Source: Pyrenula massariospora (taxonomy: Eukaryota > Ascomycota > Eurotiomycetes > Pyrenulales > Pyrenulaceae). Taken from it: DNA of 64,000 nt. The notes beneath the pieces are model-generated. The model saw only the letters and a program-made list of their open reading frames with translations, ran no database searches and had not been told where the DNA came from. Positions 34,137-44,208 of this stretch are shown one piece after another. The stretch covers positions 1,178,001-1,242,000 of the forward strand of contig JAGFMI010000010.1 in the NCBI GenBank assembly GCA_021030905.1, read 5' to 3'. Within the stretch, counting starts at the first letter, position 1; each line of letters opens with the position of its first letter. Both the position numbers and the translations under genes were made by a program.

Positions 34137-35742
34137 TTAGTAATCGTCTCCTCTGGAGATCACTTCCTTGCAATTAGGCCGGAGCAGGACAGTCTGATTT
34201 GTTGAGAAAGATTCGGTCAGCATCTTCCGCGACGTTCAAGTCCTGGAGCATACTCACATGCTCAAACTGCGCAACATACGAGCCCGGAACATCAACCAGC
34301 GGCGCATAAGACTCCACGATCCCATTCAACACTAGCGACCTCATGCCGAGCAGATAATTCCTCACCCCAACGCGCTCCAGCGACCGCCGGGAGAACACCA
34401 GCGTCCCAAAGTTCTCATCGATCGCCTTCAGCAGCGACTTCGCGGACGCATGATGCAGGCCCGCAGCGCTGGCGTGCTCGTTGCGTCCGTAGCCGTAGAC
34501 GCCGACGTCGTCTCGGAGGTAGGCTCTGCCGGTGGTGCCGAAGGTCTCGATAGCGAAGACGTCGCCTTCTTCCATGCGCTGGGTGGTTTGGGTTTTGACG
34601 AAGGGGACTTGCTTATCGCCGTGGATCTTGTAGCGGAGGATGTTGTGGCCGGTGATGGTTCGGACCGCTTTGATGGGGATGGTCTTACCGTTGAGTTCGA
34701 CCTCGTGGCTTTCCATGACTTCTTGGATCGCGCCGCTGATGTGGTCTATTCTGGCGTCGATGCCAGCTTCCTTGACGATTTATTTTAGCCTTACAAACGG
34801 CACTTGGATAGAGTTTTTTACCTTGAGCCCAGTATTGGTGGCTGCCTTGACAGCCGCAAGGAGATTGTCGTAGACCGGATTGAAAGCGACGGTGAAAGCG
34901 CTATCGACAATCCTGCCATTGACATGAACTCCGAAATCCACCTTCAGGACGTCGTCGTACTGAAGGATAACCTCCTTGGCTCCGGGATTAGGAGTCCAGT
35001 GAGCAGCTACGTTGTTCAAGCAGAGCCCGGTAGGAAATCCTAGACCGGCTTTGAGAGCGTCTCCAGTCTCAATACCTTCGTGGCCGGTCAGTGCTCGAAC
35101 GCCAGCCTCAATCTCCTGAGCGAGCTGGCTCATGGAAATGCCGGGTATGGCGATCTTCTGTGCATACTGACGGACCTGGCGATGGACTTCGGCAGCTTTG
35201 CGATAGTCATTCAGGAACTCGTCATCCATGTTGTTCGCGACGATTAGGTGACGAAGTTCTTCGGCGGTAGTGCGCTGTAGATTGTCATCATTAGTGATAT
35301 ATTCGACAATCTCGCCCTCTGGATATCGCTGATCGTGATAGAGGCTAGTAAGTGCAACCCTGGGAGGAGTCGTCTGCTGCCCACCCGATGCCTTCTTTTT
35401 CTTTTTCTTGTTGCTCTTTCTTTTTTTCTTCTTGCCTTGTCAGGTTAGCTTCAATATGTATCAACTTAGAGTTGGCTTACTATTGCTGGCCTGACCAGCG
35501 GACTTCAGGTCAGCCCCGATTTTGTCTTCATCCTCATCCTCCCCGTCCTCATCTTGCCCTTCAAGTGCACCATGAAGAAGTCCACTTGCTGTGGCTGACT
35601 TGGGAGGATTGACGGTCGCAATAGCAGCCCGTGCCGATGACTCTGCTTAAGGTGTCAGAATGTCTGACAACGCATAGCATATATTCCTTTTTCCCATACC
35701 GTTTGGACCTCGATTATGACCATTTGGTGTCCTAGATCCCAT
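34137..35742 (-). CDS. Methionine aminopeptidase 2
   Basis: Removes initiator methionine from nascent cytosolic proteins (peptidase family M24, two divalent metal ions). Five exons are inferred: 35742-35700, 35645-35481, 35435-34822, 34770-34258 and 34193-34137 (463 aa). The short first exon gives the usual fungal start [10 protein letters not shown]; the last supplies FEHT...[10 protein letters not shown], the canonical end. An acidic stretch and a lysine-rich block ([14 protein letters not shown]) are followed by the catalytic pita-bread fold. Metal ligands are visible: two aspartates (VDFG and IVDSAF), [17 protein letters not shown] and QFEHT. The histidine that fumagillin modifies in human MetAP2 is also kept ([10 protein letters not shown]). 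Many fungi carry more than one copy, so this could be the housekeeping enzyme or a paralogue. A MITE lies 113 bp upstream. Confidence 0.93.
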
Positions 35743-35855
35743 GGTGAGCTTCAACTTGGAATCATGAGGTTTTTGAGGTTGTCGTGGATGCCATCAAAAG
35801 TCAGCTTTCGAAGAGACCGCGAGGAAGCGGGGACGTACGAGTGTGCCCCACCTCA

Positions 35856-36070
35856 TGCACGGTTCCGGCCGTGCACGATTTTCTTTAATTTTCAATACTT
35901 TATAACTTCACAAGCCTTTGATATTATTTTATAAAAATTTGTATATAGATAGATATAATAAAAGTGACTAAACATTGAAAATAAATTTCTATTTTATAGT
36001 ATTTTAATACCGTAAAGTTATAATATGGTTAAAATGGTTGTAAAAATCGTGTACGGGCCGGAACCGTGCA
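35856..36070. mobile_element. MITE family 2, AT-rich core
   Basis: About 215 bp with long imperfect inverted repeats: left TGCACGGTTCCGGCCGTGCA, right in reverse complement TGCACGGTTCCGGCCCGTAC, continuing through ACGATTTT and a shared TTATAACTT block for more than 50 bp per arm. The core is almost entirely A+T. It has no coding capacity. Not related to MITE family 1. The AT-rich core suits RIP or an intrinsically AT-rich MITE. It sits in the 5' flank of methionine aminopeptidase 2. Target-site duplication not resolved. Confidence 0.75.
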
Positions 36071-36264
36071 CGGGCCAGGGAAAACTCTTATCTCCGCTGC
36101 GCGGAATGTATTGGTTGAGTCATCCTTGGACGTATTTGTTGACGAAATGTCCCATCTTCTCAAAACCTCCGGTGTATTATGGTGTAATGGACCGCAGGTC
36201 AGCGCACCTTGTAGAACGTTCGCCGTCCTTGAGTTTGCCCGGGCGTCTTCGATCGCAAGGATGA

Positions 36265-37365
36265 CTAATGGATCGTGGAATGGAAATGCTTCTCGAAGGA
36301 ATAATAAAAGATCCGGAAAGGGAAATCGCTGAGATACTGGCTCGAGGTGGAGCGTCCAGAACAGCCTGCACGTGGTCTGCTGTAATGGCCCCCGGCGTCG
36401 ATCTCTTCTGCTGTCTGTGAGGAGCGGTGAGCTGTTTTAAGCCTATGACTCGGCAGTGATCGGATATTCCTACCGTTTTCCAGAAGATCAATTATCTCCG
36501 CTGTCATCGCCTCGATATGCGTGTGAAGGTGTGGTCGGTAATTCTGATCCACTACTGATCTCGAAAGCCGAATAAGTAAGTAGGATGTCTTCCATATTTC
36601 CTTTGTAATTGTAGCGCTTAAAGCTTTCCGGAAGTGGAACACCGAGAAAGTTTTGAGAAGCTCTGCTCGTGCAGGCTTAAAGCCTACGTGACGCCATCTG
36701 TGTATCCAAATTTGCTGGATAAGTGCGCAAAGTAGGTGAGTCGTTGCTGCTGTGTTCTGGTTTTTACAAGCATGCAAGACGTTGTCAGGTATTTGATGAA
36801 TCGAGAGGATAAGTTATCTTGGCCCTTTAGAAACATTTACACTCTGTGTCGGATCTTCGTCGGCACAGATCTGAGAAACGATTGAGTCATGGAACTGTCC
36901 ACCGTTTATCCGACTCATATAATCAGCCCCGAAAAGGCTGCACTCTTGTGAGGTATTGTGCCTAAGAGAAACCTCGACCTGCCAATCGCTTATCGAACGG
37001 CTGGGCATCAGACCCTTCTTGTTGAGATGCCAGCCTTGCCGTCGAAAAAGCTCTTCACCCGTGATTAAAAGTATCAGCTGCGACAGCCGCGGCAACTGGC
37101 GCTGAACCCAAGGCGATTTAAGAATCGAATTTTGAATTGTCTTTTCATCCATACAGTGATGCAAGTATATTGGGACACGGTCCGACTCCGCCGCTTTAAA
37201 TGCGTTTTTATAAGAATCAAGCTTTATTCCGGCGCTCAGATCACATATAATTCCAAGAAAGGGCTCGGGTACAAGAACACGAAAGAGAAACATCATGTCC
37301 GCACGTTGAAAATGTCTTTTACTTCGACAATTGGCCTTTGATCGTTCTTGTCGCAGCGTCTCCAT
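36265..37365 (-). CDS. Hypothetical protein
   Basis: Two exons, 37365-36841 and 36756-36265, join in frame across an 84-nt intron (GTAAAT donor, ACCAG acceptor) to give 338 aa. A further 42-nt in-frame intron near 36480 is possible. The protein is basic and helical (PWVQRQLPRLSQLILLITGE; ALIQQIWIHRWRHVGFKPAR), without a leader or membrane segment. I recognise no domain. Continuous coding potential across the intron supports a real gene. It lies between methionine aminopeptidase 2 and the O-methyltransferase, on the same strand, with separate intergenic spacers. Confidence 0.45.
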
Positions 37366-38386
37366 CTGCGGCCAATCAAATTACTCAAGACTGTCGCCTG
37401 CCTAGATTTTATACGTCACGAAACAATTTTTTAGAGTATTGCAGGAAACCAAGACTTGGTGATCATGAAGGGTCCACTGTAAAGAAATAGCTAGGTGTCT
37501 TAAATTTTGGTTTTGGTGCAGTATATCTCGTCTCCTTGGTTCCAGAAAATGTTGCAGAGGTGTAGGAATTTTGTGATATTTTGACAGAGCGTGCATGATC
37601 CGGCGATATTTTCCGGCTGGAACCATTAACTGACATTTTCACCATAGATATCATCAGAAGGCTGGTTTAGTAACCCCCTACATTAAGTCTGTCCGCGGGA
37701 GATTCTGGGCTAACCTGATAGTATCGTCAATTTTAAGTATCAGCGATCACCTTATTCTATGGTTATTGCACTTAGACAGCAAGTTCAATAGATATATCGT
37801 CGGCAAAACTAAGGAGAGAGCGAAGCTTCTAAGATATGGAAACCTTTCTCTTGGAATAGAGTCTGACCGCTGGAAACGGCGGCTTCATGTACAACTTTTC
37901 ACACGCTGGTATAACGTTTGAATTATGAATATTTATATTAATAAGACTATACAAAACCGCTTCATATCTCGGTCTGAACCCTACAAGCAACAAGACCATC
38001 ACCAATAATTTAATTTCAATATACTTAAATAACGTGCCCCTGTTTACCATTCTGATAGTAATTTGCACACTCTCACAACCTAGTTCCGCCGGTCCATATC
38101 TTCCACGTGATGAGCTGGTGTAGCAACCACATCCATTATTAATACAGCATGCATGGCTAGGTCGGGCTCACAATCATTTCATCGTTTCCATTTGATCAAT
38201 CTTGATTCTATCTGGATACGGAGGCCAAATCTGTGGACAAGGCTTATACGTCATGCTGAGCTTCCTGAAAGCCCTCAGCCAGTGTCTCGAATTTCAATGC
38301 CTATTTCTAGCAAGCCTCATCGACAGCCGACTGAGCGCTAGCGTTGACATGGCTGGATGCATCACCCTGGTTTGCCTTTGGACCCA
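37366..38386. other. Intergenic, no gene recognised
   Basis: Moderately AT-rich, especially 37900-38050. Short minus-strand frames only, without motifs. Confidence 0.45.
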
Positions 38387-39894
38387 TTAAGCCCCCTGTG
38401 ACTCGCTGTTCCAGACCAGAACCATCATGCTTGTGTTCTCCCGATAGACGTACTCGAGAACGAATCGAGAGTCAGCCGTCTGAAACAGCTGTTTCCACTC
38501 GTCCAGACTCCGTTCTCGCGATCCAAAGAGCGTCATCATGTTGAGATCCATGGACCTGTGGATCATGTCAGCTTCGCGGAACGAGAGAGACACGGTAGGC
38601 TCTTACCGCCGGAACTTCTCGGTATACGGAGGCAGGGTCCAAGGCTCCCACATGATAGCATCGCTGACGACGACACGCGCGCCCCGCTTCAACGCCGGGA
38701 TCAGACTGCGCAGGATCTTGAGACAGTACTCGTCGACCCAATTGTGGAGGACGGCACGCATGAAGTAGACATCGGCGCCGCGGACGGGCTGCTCGACGAG
38801 CAAGTCCGACTCCATGAACTCGATCCGGTCCCTCAGCTCGGGCGGGACGTGCGACGGGCCCTCGGCAACGATGTCGGCGAAGTCCTGGACGATGAACTTG
38901 AGACCGGGGAAGCGCTCGGCGAGGCCGATGCTCACGGGACCCCAGCCGCCGCCGACGTCGACCACGGTGGCCGCCTTCGCGGCGTACGTCGCCCAGTCGA
39001 AGCCCTTTGCGGTCGGCTCGATGGGCGTCCGGGCGGCGAAGCCGTCCATGGCTTTCGCAAAGCGCTCGGCGCGGTCGGGGTGCTGCCGCAGTCCTGCGTA
39101 GAGGCCTTTCGGTTCGTTGTGGCCCCAACCCCAGCCCTGAGTCGGGTCATCAGTTACGCCCCGACGAACGATAGTAGAAAGCAACAAGCATCAGAGAGCA
39201 GCATACAGATTGGCCAGGCTCTGTGAAGTATTTGTACTTGCTCAAGGCGTCGACGCTCTGTCGTCCGTGGGTCAGCAACGAGCTCACGATCAAACGTTCA
39301 GGCGGACGCACCCGAGACGCTCCTTGGAAGATCTCTTCGAGCATGATAGTTGACACGGCCCGGGCCGCGGCATTCTCCCGGAGTGCCCGCGACGCTGCCG
39401 TATGCACGACCAACCCATCCTCTTCCCGGAAGACCCAATACGTCATCGCATGACGGACCAGCCGTCGCAGCTCCGTGACATTGACGCTTGTGCGCTCCGA
39501 GAGCGTCTCGAAGGACTCTTTCTCGTCCAAACCAAGAGCCTCGGGAACCTGGAAGCGCTTGATGGCTTGGAGACTCAAAGCCTCGTTGAAGCTGATGATC
39601 TGAGGCAGGATCAGAGTATGATGCTAATCAGGTGAATGAGTCGTGGCTTACCGAGGTGCCCACTACCGATTCTACGGGGCCTCGCATCAAGCTGTGGAGC
39701 TCCAATGTATAAGCGATGACACGATCCTTGGCGGAAATCACTTCCTTTTCCGACGGCGGAATCGCGAGCGTAGGCGGACCGTTCACATCAAAAGAGGGAG
39801 TCGGGAGGCCATTGGACTCGAAGTAGTTATTCACGACTGCAGTATCAGCTGCGATCTGGCTGGCCAGCTCAGTGATGCGGTTTAATGAAGCCAT
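38387..39894 (-). CDS. SAM-dependent O-methyltransferase (COMT/AflP type)
   Basis: Five exons are inferred: 39894-39652, 39599-39312, 39257-39207, 39136-38607 and 38555-38387 (426 aa). The N-terminal part is a winged-helix dimerisation region (RLVRHAMTYWVFREEDG). The SAM-binding motif is VVDVGGGWGPVSIGLAERFP, followed by FIVQDF and the ESDLL region. RAVLHNWVDEYCLKIL carries the histidine that acts as general base in plant COMT and fungal OmtA-type enzymes. These enzymes methylate phenolic or enol hydroxyls of small molecules and often belong to secondary-metabolite clusters. No polyketide synthase, NRPS or terpene cyclase is in the window, so this is an orphan tailoring enzyme. The 5' ATG could also be 13 codons upstream, at 39933. 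Confidence 0.88.
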
Positions 39895-39933
39895 TTTGAG
39901 CGAAACTCCCCGGTGGGCGTACGTGGAGACCAT

Positions 39934-40563
39934 GTATCGATAATGTGGGTTCTTAGTACTCTAAGGCCACGGAGATGGATAAGGGGTAGCCTGGAGCTGA
40001 TGGACCCCGATGAAGCGGTGTCTACGGCAGCCGATAGGTGACACTAGGTCAACATTCAAGTTTCAAGATATAATTGATCATCAGATTAAATTATAAGTTA
40101 TTATTATCATAAAAATCTGTATATAAATGACGTTTTAACTTACAATTAACGTATTAATATTTTAGTCGGTTAATATCTGCAGGGTTTCAATATGAATTGA
40201 GAATTATGAGGTTATAACAGACAACTCTGTTTATTCCGCCGTAGGGGACGACAAGTCTTGGCACAAACTTTGCCATTTCAGGTGATCGGCGCTTTGGTAA
40301 AAGGCTTACGAGGCTTGATGAGGACCTTGGTTACTCCTGGATGTGATGGAGGAGAAACTGCCGGAGGTGGTCGCGTATCACTTGTAGTAGTAATTTCGCC
40401 GTATCCCCGCTCCGGATGTCCTTCCATGATGCCTTGTCAAGCATTTAGGCTCGTCGTAGACTTCCAATCCGATCTCTTTCCGCACACTTTAAATTTTCCG
40501 GCCAGAGCCTGGGAGCTCAATGGCGAGGTATCACAGTCACAGGTCAGACAACGCGGTCAGACA
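39934..40563. other. Intergenic with AT-rich island
   Basis: About 40060-40220 is strongly A+T-rich (TTAAATTATAAGTTATTATT and similar). A 7-bp CTACGGC inverted pair flanks it, too short to define an element. No gene. Confidence 0.4.
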
Positions 40564-42280
40564 TCAGCGCACATCTTTCGCTAGTATAATGTTTCCACTC
40601 CCTTCGGTCAAACTTTGGCCCAACCTCAGTTCCACTAGCGCCTCCACAACATTGTCCCAACCCCCGTCTATCGCCACGTCCATGGGTTCCTTCTCCCTCC
40701 CCTTATACCAACCATCCCTCCTCTCCATCCCCACACCAAATTCCGCCAAGACCCTAATCACGCAACCCCACCCCTCCTCACACGCCGCCAGGACCGCATT
40801 CTCCGCCCACTTCCGGTGACCCGCGACATCAAATCCGCTCTCGAGAACGAGCCGCACCGCACCCGCCTGGCCATGGCGCGCTGCAAGCACAAGCGGATTC
40901 GCTCTACTCTCACAGCAGTGCCCGTAAACACTGCAGCCGGCATCGAGAAGGACGCGTAGAGCATCTAGAAAGCCACGAGAGGCCGCCCGGCAGACCGCGT
41001 CCGGGTGTTCTGATGTGCCGTAGTGTGCATCGGCGCCGTGGGCAAGCAAAAGGTTGAGCACCGAGGCATAACCGTGTTGGGCCGCGACTTGGACCAGATC
41101 GTCTGCGGGCGGGGGAGGGGGCAGGCCGGGCAGAAATTGCGGGCAAAGGAAAGGAAGGTCTGACTCGGGTTCGGGTTGGGATGGGGCGCCGGGAAGACGG
41201 TCGAAGGCGATGTCGCGGATGGGTGGGTAGATGGCGGGGTCACCCCAGGTGTATGGTCCCGGTTTGGCCGGGCGGGTGCGGTAGTCTGTGTTGGAGATGT
41301 TGAATGTTTGGAGGAGGTAGGCTGCGGTGGTTACGGCGCCGGCTTTGCAGGCATTCTTGAGCCACGCGTGTAAAGTACTTGAGAAGCGGGTCTCTTGCTT
41401 GGTTGGGGTACTGGGCGGGAGGAGCCGTTCGAGGTGGACACGGTCGTCCAATGCAACTGCTGCTGTGATAGAGCCGCGAGTTACTGGGTAGTAGGGTGAT
41501 TGGCTGATTGGAGAGGACAAGAAGATGTCAAGGGCTTTTGGGTATCCAGAGATCATTCCCTCGGACAATGCTGGTAACTTGTCCATTCGTGCACCGCGAG
41601 AAAGGAGATAATGAACGATATCTTCATGACCCTGCATTGCAGCATTGGCAAGAGGAATGCCAAAATAGAAGCTATGCGGGTCGTGGTCATCCGGATTGCG
41701 AGAGATGTTTGAGAGGTCACCAAAGTCCTCGACGATCCGGAGGTCACCTAGATAAGCGGCAAAGCTTAAACAAGAGCGATAAGCTTCATTCATGTAAGAC
41801 GCAAAGCTTTCAGGGTTACAAGTTTTATGTCTCTGCTGGATATATGGGAGAACATTATTTCCTAGAGATTTGGCCATACAGTCACAGGCGGCTCGCGCGT
41901 AGTATGAACGCTCAAGTACTTCGTTGCCGTTCTCGCGACACTTGAGACGGAAAGCCCTATCTGTTCTCCGAAGAGCTTCAAGGTACGGGTTGTAACCATC
42001 GTCTGTAGGCTTGGAGAAAGCGCGATAAAACAGAAGGCGTGAGATAAGGTCCGAGCTCAATTCTTTGTCGAGGGCCTTGTCAATAGTTTCGGTAGTAATG
42101 ATCGCGGTGACGAACTCTTCGCTGAACAGCCCTAGCATCATCAAATGTCGTGCCCTGGGAATAGCATTGAAACTTACGGCAAACAAGGCGTGTTCTCATC
42201 GATCTTTGGAGTCCTAATTCGATCACGGTACGCTCCACAATGCATCTAAAGATCTCAAGAGGAAGGTTTTGTATATGCAT
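40564..42280 (-). CDS. F-box-like ankyrin-repeat protein
   Basis: Two exons, 42280-42178 and 42131-40564, with a 46-nt intron (GTAAGT donor, GCTAG acceptor), encode 556 aa. The first exon opens with an F-box-like motif (IQNLPLEIFRCIVE) and RTRLVCR. The rest contains dispersed ankyrin repeats: SFYFGIPLANAAMQGHEDIV with HYLLSRGA, DLVQVAAQHGYASVLNLLLA, and NPLVLAARHGQAGAVRLVLE. F-box proteins recruit substrates to SCF ubiquitin ligases, with the ankyrin part as probable binding surface; this role is inferred from architecture only. The repeat DNA is diverged, unlike NLR 2. The GC-rich 3' half has a Pro-rich linker (PGLPPPPPADD). Confidence 0.78.
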
Positions 42281-42990
42281 GATCGGCAATGGTGAGACTT
42301 TACAATCTCTAGATAAGCAAGATTGTGCTACAATTATATAGCAGAGGGTCAGCGGCAATAGTTGGAAAGGAGGAGTCGTGGATAATGGACTTCTGCAGAT
42401 TCATACTACGTTGCGGCACAGCCATTTTTAATATCGCTGAAAAAAGCTAGGTTGGACAATAGGGCGAGGCTGCCAGGGGGTTGTTCGATAATTAGGTCAA
42501 GGAAGAATATCATCAGCCCGTTGCCGTTCATCTTCAAATAGCCGAGCTTTGGTAGGAACGGCTATCGAAATGGCTAGACGGATAATGATTTGCAGCGACG
42601 GGCAGCCAAAAGGCCGGGCAATTGTTTGTCCGAAGACCTACACAGCTAGTGTAGGTAGGTATCTCTCTAGGTAATGTGTACTCTCTGGAAGGGAGATACT
42701 AGGAGCCCTTGCACCTTCTCTACTTAGCCTTGGTATTGGCCCTGTAGCTCCCTATTGAATTCGCCTCGAATTCGGATCCCGAGCCTCGGTTGAGGGACTG
42801 CAGCCAGAGTAGCTAACGGCAGTTACTTTACCAATCCAGGGGGTCGTGAGAGTCTATGCAGACTGTGATGCTATCCATCCTTTCTCTGAGCTACTTCCGT
42901 CGAGCCTTTAGTACCAATGTCCTTTAAGCAGGACTGTGCCATACTAATGCATTTGATACCTTACAGATATGGTAATCGTCCTCTAGGAGG
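42281..42990. other. Intergenic, no gene recognised
   Basis: Promoter region of the F-box-ankyrin gene and further sequence without a supported gene. Confidence 0.45.
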
Positions 42991-43085
42991 AGGCCAGATA
43001 TCAGGATTCACAGTATCTCCGATTATTGGTTAGGCGAGCGCTGATGCTCACTATCGGATGGCCACGACTTCCGATATTAAGCCCC
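42991..43085. mobile_element. MITE family 1, copy D (diverged)
   Basis: About 95 bp. Left end AGGCCAGATATCAGGATTCA, right end in reverse complement GGGGCTTAATATCGGAAGTC continuing to GTGGCCATCCGATAG; the internal bases include GCGCTGATGCTCACTATC, comparable with copy C. It is the most mutated of the five copies. It lies in the gap between the F-box-ankyrin gene and the secreted cysteine-rich gene at 43176. Confidence 0.6.
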
Positions 43086-43175
43086 AGGATAATGGTCGCT
43101 CGCTAGACTCGTATAAATCCTCAAATATTATGAACAGTGCCTTGCCAATATTTGCTATAAGTATCGGTTTTGTGT

Positions 43176-43559
43176 TCAAGTAGTACATTCATCATCGCCA
43201 TCTTTATCTAGCCCTAGCAACTTAAATACATCCCCGTCGAATGCACTTCGGAAGATGGCTTCTGATATTTGGTTCGCAGGTTTGCCGAGACTGCGCGGTA
43301 AGGTCGATAAACTCAGACTCGAGACAGGTAAGCTAGGCGAGATAGAGTGACAAGCACAGCCGTTCTGGCAGCGACTTTGACGGCCAGTGCAGACATCGGA
43401 GCTGCAGAGGGACGGATTGGCAAGGCAGGATGGGGTGTCACGGCGGGCGTGATTAGGTGATGCGGAGATATTGCCGCGACGCCAGCTAAGCGCGTGGGTA
43501 AGAGGAAAGATTGTCACAAGCAAAATAAGTAACCTCAACGCTGAGAAAGAAGAGCGCAT
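43176..43559 (-). CDS. Small secreted cysteine-rich protein (127 aa)
   Basis: Single exon from MRSSFS, which opens a good signal peptide (LRLLILLVTIFPLTHA, cleavage before LSW). A basic RR at HARRDT could be a Kex2 processing site. The mature part carries seven cysteines, six clustered within about 27 residues (SCLANPSLCSSDVC and QSRCQNGCACHS), then a Ser/Leu/Pro-rich linker and an acidic C-terminus with the last cysteine. Such proteins serve as effectors, antimicrobials or wall proteins; no named family is recognised. In-frame ATGs exist upstream, at 43592 and beyond, but would bury the leader. Confidence 0.6.
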   Translation of the reverse strand: MRSSFSALRLLILLVTIFPLTHALSWRRGNISASPNHARRDTPSCLANPSLCSSDVCTGRQSRCQNGCACHSISPSLPVSSLSLSTLPRSLGKPANQISEAIFRSAFDGDVFKLLGLDKDGDDECTT

Positions 43560-44208
43560 TAGGTAGTTTAAAGGGGGCAGCGGGGATATCACTGCGAAGT
43601 CTATGCTGCAGGAATTCGATCGGGGGTACGGGAGAGATTTGTCCGAGATCGTTGAGACTTGGCGCTAAGAGGAAATTGACTGTTGTCTGTGACTGCCAAA
43701 GCTTTTCGTCACTGCTTCTGGGGAACCATCCAGCATCAAATAAGTACATGCTCCCTACGACGAGGAAGTCACCGAATTGTGAGATGAGCCAACATAAACC
43801 CCGACGGGAATCTGTCGGGATTGTTGGACACCACCGTCCGCGCAGCAGTTTCCAACCGAAACCTCCACTTTTCCGCCCCACTTGCGCAACCTGTCTAGCA
43901 AATTCCCATTGTCCTTCTGCTGCATAGCCTTGAGAAGGGGGTTTGCCCGAGCGCTAACTAGAGTTGGTCTGCAAGCAAGTATCACCTTTGGGTTTGCGGC
44001 CAATCTGTAAGTAAGGCGGCGTCGCTTGAGTCTAATAAACCGTTGTACCCGCAAGGCTGTGATCGCAACATTTCAGGTTCATGACCCTACTCTAAAACGC
44101 TCGTTCTCGTAGCTTTTGCGTTCTAACTAGGCTTGAAGACGGGTCTTCTCATTGTAATCATGCAAACTGCACCCTCCTGATTCTATTGCTTGCTTTTCCT
44201 AAAGTTCT
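43560..44208. other. Divergent promoter region
   Basis: Lies between the minus-strand secreted protein gene and the plus-strand zincin gene, so it probably contains both promoters. No other gene or repeat recognised. Confidence 0.45.

Noticed and set aside
38558-39226. 222-codon plus-strand frame across the O-methyltransferase
   Set aside because: It is the complement of the methyltransferase exon carrying the SAM motif and has no family features.
18428-39894. A secondary-metabolite cluster spanning the LovD-like enzyme, MetAP2 and the O-methyltransferase
   Set aside because: No core synthase, P450 or transporter is present, and immune-type genes lie between; the enzymes are better treated as separate genes.
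40060-40250. AT-rich island with a CTACGGC inverted pair as a third MITE
   Set aside because: Only 7 bp of terminal similarity, not enough to define an element.
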